From an uncultured Limimonas sp. (GTDB lineage Bacteria > Pseudomonadota > Alphaproteobacteria > Kiloniellales > Rhodovibrionaceae), in assembly GCA_913055855.1 (NCBI GenBank), contig CAJXKW010000006.1:1-46894 (forward strand): a stretch of 46,894 nucleotides of DNA, in the 5' to 3' direction. Shown piece after piece: positions 42,201 to 46,894 of the stretch. The notes beneath the pieces were generated by a model. That model did no database searches, was not told the origin of the DNA, and worked only from the letters and a program-made list of their open reading frames with translations. Within the stretch, counting starts at the first letter, position 1. The number at the start of each line of letters is the position of its first letter. The position numbers were made by a program, and so were the translations under genes.

Positions 42201-44198
42201 TTACACGTCCAGGTCGGACTCGTCGACGAAACGCGCGCGCTCCTGGATGAACGCGAAGCGGTGCTCGGCCTTGCGTCCCATCAGCCGCTCCACCGTGCGC
42301 GCGGTTTCGTTCGCGTCGTGGGTGGCGTCGATTTCGCCGCCTTCGGTGATGGTCACCCGCAGCAGCGTTCGCCGTGACGGGTCCATGGTGGTTTCCTTGA
42401 GCTGGCGCGGCGGCATCTCGCCCAGGCCCTTGAAGCGGCTGACCTCGACCTTGTCCGGCTTGGTGAAGTGTTCCGCGAGCAGCCGGTCGCGATGTGCGTC
42501 GTCGCGCGCATAGACGATCTCCCCGCCGTGCGCGAGGCGGTAGAGCGGCGGCTGCGCCAGGAAAAGCCGGCCCTGTTCGATCAGCCCGGGCATCTCTCGG
42601 AAGAAGAAGGTCATCAGCAAAGCCGCGATGTGCGCGCCGTCGACGTCGGCGTCGCACATGATGATGACGCGCTCGTAGCGCAGCTTCCGGGAATCGAAGC
42701 TGTCGCGCCGGCCGCAGCCCAGGGCCTGCAGGATGTCGTTGACCTCCTGGTTCGCGCGCAACTTGTCGTTGGACGCGCTGGCGACGTTCAGGATCTTGCC
42801 GCGCAGGGGCAGCACGGCCTGGGTCTCGCGGTCGCGCGCCTGCTTGGCCGAGCCGCCCGCCGAATCCCCCTCGACCAGGAAGATCTCGGTGTCCTCCGCG
42901 CGGGTGCGCGCGCAGTCGGCGAGCTTGCCGGGCAGGCGCAGCTTGCGCGTGGCCGACTGGCGCTTGAGTTCGCGCTCCTTGCGCCGGCGCTGGCGCTCCT
43001 CGGCGCGCTCGACGATGCGCTCCAAGAGCGCTTTGCTGCGTTCGGGGTGTGCGGCGAGCCAGTGGTCGAAGCGGTCCTTCACGGCCGTCTCGACGAGCTT
43101 CTGCGCTTCCGGCGTGCCCAGGCGCTCCTTCGTCTGGCCCTGGAACTGCGGGTTGCGCAGGAACACCGAGAGCAGCACGCAGGCGCCGCCCAGCAGATCC
43201 TCGCCGGTGACCTGCTGCGCCTTTTTGTTGCCCGCCATCTCGCCGTACGTCTTGATACCGCGAACGAGCGCGCCGCGCAGGCCCTGCTCGTGGGTGCCGC
43301 CCTGCGGCGTGGGCACGGTGTTGCAGTAGGAGACGGAGAAACTCTCCTCGTCACTGGGCCAGGTGATCGCCCATTCCACCCGGCCGGCGCCATCGGCGAG
43401 GTCGGCCTCGCCCGCGAAGGGCTCCGGGGTCAGGCTCTGCCGCTCGCCCAGATGGGCCTGCAGGGCATCGCGCAGCCCCCCGGGAAAGTGCAGGGTGGCC
43501 TGCTCGGGAAGGTTCGACGCCGTCTGCCCGCGCAGCAGCTCGCCCGCACACTGCCAACGGATCTCAACGCCCTTGTAGAGGTACGCCTTGGACCGCGCCA
43601 TACGGTAGAGCACCGCCGGGTCGAAGGCGCTTTCGCCGAAGATCTCCGGATCGGGATGGAAGGCGACCGTGGAACCGCGGCGGTTCTGCACCGGCCCGGC
43701 GTCTTCCAGCTTGCCCTGCGGCGTGCCGCGGGCGAAGCGCTGCCGGTACAACCGCCGGTCGCGTGCGACCTCGACGGTCAGATCATCGGCCAGCGCATTG
43801 ACCACGGAGACGCCAACACCGTGCAGCCCGCCCGCGGTGGCGTAGGCCTTGTTGGCGAACTTCGCCCCCGAGTGCAGCGTGGTGAAGATCACCTCCAGCG
43901 CCGACTTGTCGGGGAACTTCGGATGCGGCTCGACGGGCATGCCGCGCCCGTTGTCGTGAACGGTGACGTAGCCGTCGCCGCGCAGCGTGATGTCGATTCG
44001 AGAGGCGTGCCCCGCCACGGCCTCGTCCATGGCGTTGTCGAGCACCTCCGCGACCAAGTGATGCAAGGCGCGCGCGTCTGTGCCGCCGACGTACATGCCG
44101 GGGCGGCGCCGAACGGGCTCCAGGCCCTCCAGGACTTCGATATCCGCGGCGGAATAGCCCGTGGCGTCGGGCGCGTCGCTGTGGAACAACTCGGACAT
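42201..44198 (-). CDS. parE: DNA topoisomerase IV subunit B
   Basis: A 665-residue GHKL ATPase and toprim subunit that works with ParC to unlink sister chromosomes. ATPase motifs: EVLDNAMDEAVAGHA, HDNGRGMP, and GGLHGVGVSVVNALAD. Toprim motifs: FLVEGDSAGGSAKQARDR and MCDADVDGAHIAALLMTFF. The C-terminal end holds the FKGLGEMPPRQLKETTMDP block. Length (about 630-690) and the EGDSAGGSAK form mark ParE rather than GyrB, which carries a long extra toprim insertion in some groups. It begins 100 bases from the divergent thioesterase. Its stop is 107 bases from jetA, on the same strand. Confidence 0.95.
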   Translation of the reverse strand: MSELFHSDAPDATGYSAADIEVLEGLEPVRRRPGMYVGGTDARALHHLVAEVLDNAMDEAVAGHASRIDITLRGDGYVTVHDNGRGMPVEPHPKFPDKSALEVIFTTLHSGAKFANKAYATAGGLHGVGVSVVNALADDLTVEVARDRRLYRQRFARGTPQGKLEDAGPVQNRRGSTVAFHPDPEIFGESAFDPAVLYRMARSKAYLYKGVEIRWQCAGELLRGQTASNLPEQATLHFPGGLRDALQAHLGERQSLTPEPFAGEADLADGAGRVEWAITWPSDEESFSVSYCNTVPTPQGGTHEQGLRGALVRGIKTYGEMAGNKKAQQVTGEDLLGGACVLLSVFLRNPQFQGQTKERLGTPEAQKLVETAVKDRFDHWLAAHPERSKALLERIVERAEERQRRRKERELKRQSATRKLRLPGKLADCARTRAEDTEIFLVEGDSAGGSAKQARDRETQAVLPLRGKILNVASASNDKLRANQEVNDILQALGCGRRDSFDSRKLRYERVIIMCDADVDGAHIAALLMTFFFREMPGLIEQGRLFLAQPPLYRLAHGGEIVYARDDAHRDRLLAEHFTKPDKVEVSRFKGLGEMPPRQLKETTMDPSRRTLLRVTITEGGEIDATHDANETARTVERLMGRKAEHRFAFIQERARFVDESDLDV

Positions 44199-44298
44199 GG
44201 GCTCGGATTATGGGGTGGAGGCTTGGCGCCGACAAGAACATGCGGTAGATGGGTGCCGCAACTACCACAAAATGTGACGCATTCAAATTGTATCGCCG

Positions 44299-44724
44299 AT
44301 GACGAACACAGACGAACCTGACGACAGCACCGCCCCGACGCAAGCGCCGGCGTTTGAGCCGGCCCTGCGCACCTGGGCCATGCCCGCCGATGCGAACCCG
44401 AACGGGGACATCTTCGGCGGCTGGGTCATCGCGCAGATGGACCTTGCCGGCTCGGTCGCGGCCACGGAACGCGCCAAGGGGCGCATCGCCACGGTGGCGA
44501 TGGATGCCGTACGCTTTCACGCCCCCGTCAAGGTGGGCGACCTGGTAAGCTGCTACGCCCGGGTCACGCGCGTGGGCAGCACGTCCATCTCGGTCTGGGT
44601 CGAGGCCTGGGCGCGGCGCGGCCACGACGGCAGCCACACGCGCGTCACCGAGGGCGCGCTGGTCTATGTCGCCCTCGACGATCAGGGCCGGAAACGCCCA
44701 GTGCCCGACTCGCCGGGCGAATAG
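44299..44724 (+). CDS. Acyl-CoA thioesterase (YciA-like hotdog)
   Basis: A 141-residue single hotdog-fold thioesterase that hydrolyses acyl-CoA. The catalytic region is PADANPNGDIFGGWVIAQMDLAGSVAA, with the conserved Asn and Asp of the YciA/BACH family. RIATVAMDAVRFHAPVKVGDLVS and the ENGAL-like TEGALVYVALDD follow. The first 20 residues are polar and variable. Divergent from parE and 65 bases from the convergent subtilase gene. Confidence 0.92.
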   Translation: MTNTDEPDDSTAPTQAPAFEPALRTWAMPADANPNGDIFGGWVIAQMDLAGSVAATERAKGRIATVAMDAVRFHAPVKVGDLVSCYARVTRVGSTSISVWVEAWARRGHDGSHTRVTEGALVYVALDDQGRKRPVPDSPGE

Positions 44725-44789
44725 GCTGGCGTCTTGCGCCCGTCTCCCGCTCGCCGGCGGCTGGGGACTTTTCGGCGGTACGGCGACCC

Positions 44790-45836
44790 TCACCCGTTGC
44801 GCGGAGTCTGCGAATCGTTCTGCGGCGAACGCGGCATGACAAAGTTTGTCCCGTCCATGAGCCGGACGGGGGCGTCGGCCGGTGCTGGACCTGGGCCGTG
44901 ATAGGGCGAGTCGTCGGCGGATGCGGCCGCCGGACCGGTCGCTGCGAGCGCGGCGAGGGCGCGATGCGCGTTCAGCCGGCCGGCGAGCGTCCGCGGTGCG
45001 TGGCGCATCGCCGCGGCCGGGCAGGTCTCCGCGGACTCGAGAAGCAGGCGGCGGATCGCGTTCAGGTCGGTGTACGCATGGTGCCGAATCTGCAACGTGA
45101 GCAGCAGGGCTGCGGCGCCGCTCACCAAGGGCGCCGCGGCGGGCGTGCCCTGCCGCTGCACGACGCCGCCCCCGGGTGCGGCGCCCGGTACGGCGTCGGC
45201 CGGCGCGAGCAGCCTGCGCGACCAGTACGGCGTCGCTGGGGCCGGGAAGGGCAGCGGGCGTCCCGCGGCATCATGCCCGGCGACCGGCAACACGCAGGCG
45301 CGCGCGGCCGGAACCTGCTCGCAGCGGCAGCCATCGTTGCCCGCGGCGGCGACGATGAGAATGTCGTGCTTGGCGCAAAGCCGGATCGCGTCGTCGAAGA
45401 ACCGGTCCACCGGCCCGGGCTGCGCCATGGGTGCCCCGCTGATGGTGATGATGTCGGCGCCGGCTTCGGCTGCGCGCCGGATCGCCCGGCCCAACATGGG
45501 CTGGTGGCACGCGACCGGCTGACCCCGCGCGTCTTCCGCGTAGACGGGCAGGCCGATGATGCGGCAGCGCGGCGCAAGGCCGGTAACGCCCGAGTCCGGC
45601 TGGCCGCATAGGAGGCTCGCCACGTGCGTGCCCTGGGCGGCCCCGGGGCTATCGTGGCCGAAAGGCGCGTCGGTCTCGATGGAAAGGCACCCGATGTCGG
45701 CCCCGCCGAAGCACGGGTGCCGGAGGTCGATATCGCTGTCCAGAAGCGCGACGGTCACGCTGGGGTCGCCGCCGGCGGCGGCCTCGCGAAGGGCGCGGGC
45801 CCCCGGAATGCGCTCGGTGATGGCTGTCGTGGTCAT
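44790..45836 (-). CDS. PatA/PatG-like subtilase with a degenerate catalytic triad (probable pseudoprotease)
   Basis: A 348-residue S8-family domain of the cyanobactin-maturation kind. It begins IPGARALREAAAGGDPSVTVALLDSDIDLRHPCFGGADI, as PatA and PatG do, and has AAAGNDGCRCEQVPAA, the other PatA hallmark. Catalytic Asp33 (LLDSD) and oxyanion Asn167 are present. However, the His of HGTH is Gln68 (AAQGTHVAS), and the nucleophile Ser of GTS is Pro232 (RQGTPAAAPLVSG). Both changes were read directly on the DNA. It should therefore not cleave by the standard mechanism. No signal peptide. Cysteine content is high (11 or so). The C-tail (DGTNFVMPRSPQNDSQTPRNG) is not protease-like. A strong GGGGGAG ribosome site argues that it is expressed. 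No precursor peptide or YcaO gene lies nearby. Confidence 0.85.
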   Translation of the reverse strand: MTTTAITERIPGARALREAAAGGDPSVTVALLDSDIDLRHPCFGGADIGCLSIETDAPFGHDSPGAAQGTHVASLLCGQPDSGVTGLAPRCRIIGLPVYAEDARGQPVACHQPMLGRAIRRAAEAGADIITISGAPMAQPGPVDRFFDDAIRLCAKHDILIVAAAGNDGCRCEQVPAARACVLPVAGHDAAGRPLPFPAPATPYWSRRLLAPADAVPGAAPGGGVVQRQGTPAAAPLVSGAAALLLTLQIRHHAYTDLNAIRRLLLESAETCPAAAMRHAPRTLAGRLNAHRALAALAATGPAAASADDSPYHGPGPAPADAPVRLMDGTNFVMPRSPQNDSQTPRNG

Positions 45837-46217
45837 GGTTCGACTCCCCCAACCGCGATGCGGCCGCGCGGTCCGTCCGGGCCAACGTGGCTCTTGGCCG
45901 CGCCGCATCGCCCTGTTATCTCCAGCTCATTCGATTTCGAAAGTTCGATACGGCCGCCGCGCGGCGAGCAGTCGTTATAGTAGAAAGAAAATTCTTAAAA
46001 TGCAACTATAAGGATTGTGCGTCGGCACGCGCACACGTCGCCGAGCGGTCGCCGGTGGCGCGCCCGGCCGGCGTGGTATGGCTTCCGCATCCGCGCCGGC
46101 GGGTCGCGGCATTGTGCGGCGGGTCAGGCGCCTGGATCGCGGGCGTTCAGCCGGCTAGTCTGCGATGCAGCGCCGAATCAGGGCCGCGAGACCGAATTCA
46201 AGGAGAGAGCGCAGAAG
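45837..46217. other. Divergent regulatory region between the subtilase-like gene and ilvD
   Basis: About 380 bases without a supported gene. An AT-rich island at about 45975-46015 stands out against the GC-rich flanks and could serve as promoter for either side: TATAAC on the minus strand and TATAAG on the plus strand are both present. An 8-base palindrome TTTCGAAA (45936-45943) lies within repeated TTCGA words. The ilvD ribosome site AAGGAGA is at 46199-46205. Confidence 0.5.
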
Positions 46218-46894
46218 ATGGCGAGCGATTCCAACAGCCCCTTTGACAAGTCGAAGCTGCCCAGCCGTCACGCCACGGTGGGGCCGAACCGTGCACCGGC
46301 GCGCGCGTTCTATCATGCCATGGGCTTGAGCGACGCCGAGATCAATCAGCCCTTCGTGGGCGTGGCGACCTGCTGGAACGAGGCCGCGCCGTGCAACATC
46401 GCGCTGTCGCGCCAGGCCAAGGCGGTCAAAAACGGTGTCGAGCAGGCCCACGGCACGCCGCGCGAGTTCACCACCATCACCGTGACCGACGGCATCGCCA
46501 TGGGCCACGAGGGCATGCGCTCCTCCCTGGTCAGCCGCGAGGTCATCGCGGACAGCGTGGAGCTGACCGTGCGCGGTCACGCCTATGACGCGCTGGTGGG
46601 CATCGCCGGCTGCGACAAGTCCCTGCCCGGCATGATGATGGTGATGCTGCGGCTGAACGTGCCCAGCGTGTTCATGTACGGCGGCTCCATCCTGCCCGGC
46701 AAGCACAAGGGCAAGGACGTGACCGTTCAGGAGGTGTTCGAGGCTGTGGGCGCACATTCCGCGGGCAAGATCACGGACGCGGAGCTGCACGACATCGAGT
46801 GCGTGGCGTGTCCCTCCGCCGGCGCCTGCGGCGGCCAGTTCACCGCCAACACCATGGCCTGCGTCTCCGAGGCGATCGGCCTGGCGCTGCCCGG
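46218..46894 (+). CDS. ilvD: Dihydroxy-acid dehydratase (C-terminus cut by window edge)
   Basis: First 225 residues of the iron-sulfur dehydratase that makes the 2-keto acids for valine, isoleucine and pantothenate. Diagnostic blocks: FVGVATCWNEAAPCN, TVTDGIAMGHEGMR, GIAGCDKSLPGMMMVM, and CVACPSAGACGGQFTANTM, which carry the cluster-binding cysteines. Starts at ATG 46218 after an AAGGAGA site; the rest lies beyond the right edge. No leucine/valine attenuator-like peptide is visible upstream. Confidence 0.97.
   Translation, partial: MASDSNSPFDKSKLPSRHATVGPNRAPARAFYHAMGLSDAEINQPFVGVATCWNEAAPCNIALSRQAKAVKNGVEQAHGTPREFTTITVTDGIAMGHEGMRSSLVSREVIADSVELTVRGHAYDALVGIAGCDKSLPGMMMVMLRLNVPSVFMYGGSILPGKHKGKDVTVQEVFEAVGAHSAGKITDAELHDIECVACPSAGACGGQFTANTMACVSEAIGLALP

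Noticed and set aside
42468..44321. 617-codon open frame on the plus strand
   Set aside because: Antisense to parE; no domain seen.
1..46894. CRISPR arrays, insertion sequences, prophage or rRNA genes
   Set aside because: Looked for regularly spaced repeats, transposase motifs and rRNA signatures; none seen.

Overview
High-GC window, most likely from the chromosome of an alphaproteobacterium. The clues are a UbiH/UbiL-type flavin hydroxylase with the GRTTALL motif, a DUF29 protein, a stand-alone Lrp-type RAM domain, two ExbD genes in tandem, and a type III PKS paired with an Icmt-like methyltransferase. The exact lineage (perhaps a Rhodospirillales-like or halophilic group) is inference. No insertion sequence, prophage, integrase or CRISPR array is visible, and third-position GC is very high almost throughout. 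The strong GC bias creates many long antisense reading frames, which are not listed.

Layout. 1-5.1 kb: a metal-type TonB-dependent receptor (cut by the left edge) faces an operon of a small periplasmic protein, ExbB, ExbD, ExbD and TonB; a Fur-like box precedes the receptor and a Zur-like palindrome covers the start of the divergent operon. 5.1-10.4 kb: two paralogous phosphatidylserine-decarboxylase-family genes flank a chemotaxis receptor and a secreted Cache-like protein. 10.4-16.3 kb: DNA repair (photolyase, ligase-associated phosphoesterase and DEXH helicase, with a DUF29 gene between the last two). 16.4-18.3 kb: two tRNA-Leu genes, then a type III polyketide synthase with its methyltransferase. 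18.4-21.5 kb: a double DUF502 membrane protein, a DsbA-family protein and a rhomboid protease.

21.6-26.8 kb: a ubiquinone-type hydroxylase, then a translationally coupled set (HAD-UbiA fusion, GtrA, DprE1-like oxidase, DprE2-like reductase) that together look like a decaprenyl-phosphoryl-arabinose supply line. 26.8-30.3 kb: sulfotransferase, an unrecognised P-loop protein and a polysaccharide flippase, suggesting surface-glycan work. 30.3-35.1 kb: MFS transporter, RAM-domain protein, DEAD-box RNA helicase, lipoprotein, alpha/beta hydrolase.

35.2-42.1 kb: a complete type I Wadjet (JetABCD) anti-plasmid system, all four genes nearly touching, just downstream of parE (42.2-44.2 kb). 44.3-46.9 kb: a hotdog thioesterase, a PatA/PatG-like subtilase whose catalytic His and Ser are replaced by Gln and Pro, and the start of ilvD.

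The most unusual items are the degenerate PatA-like subtilase, the Zur-like operator lying on the start codon of the tonB operon, the twin decarboxylases around a chemoreceptor, the double-DUF502 protein and the unrecognised two-domain P-loop protein. Wadjet is a known system but is complete and well ordered here.
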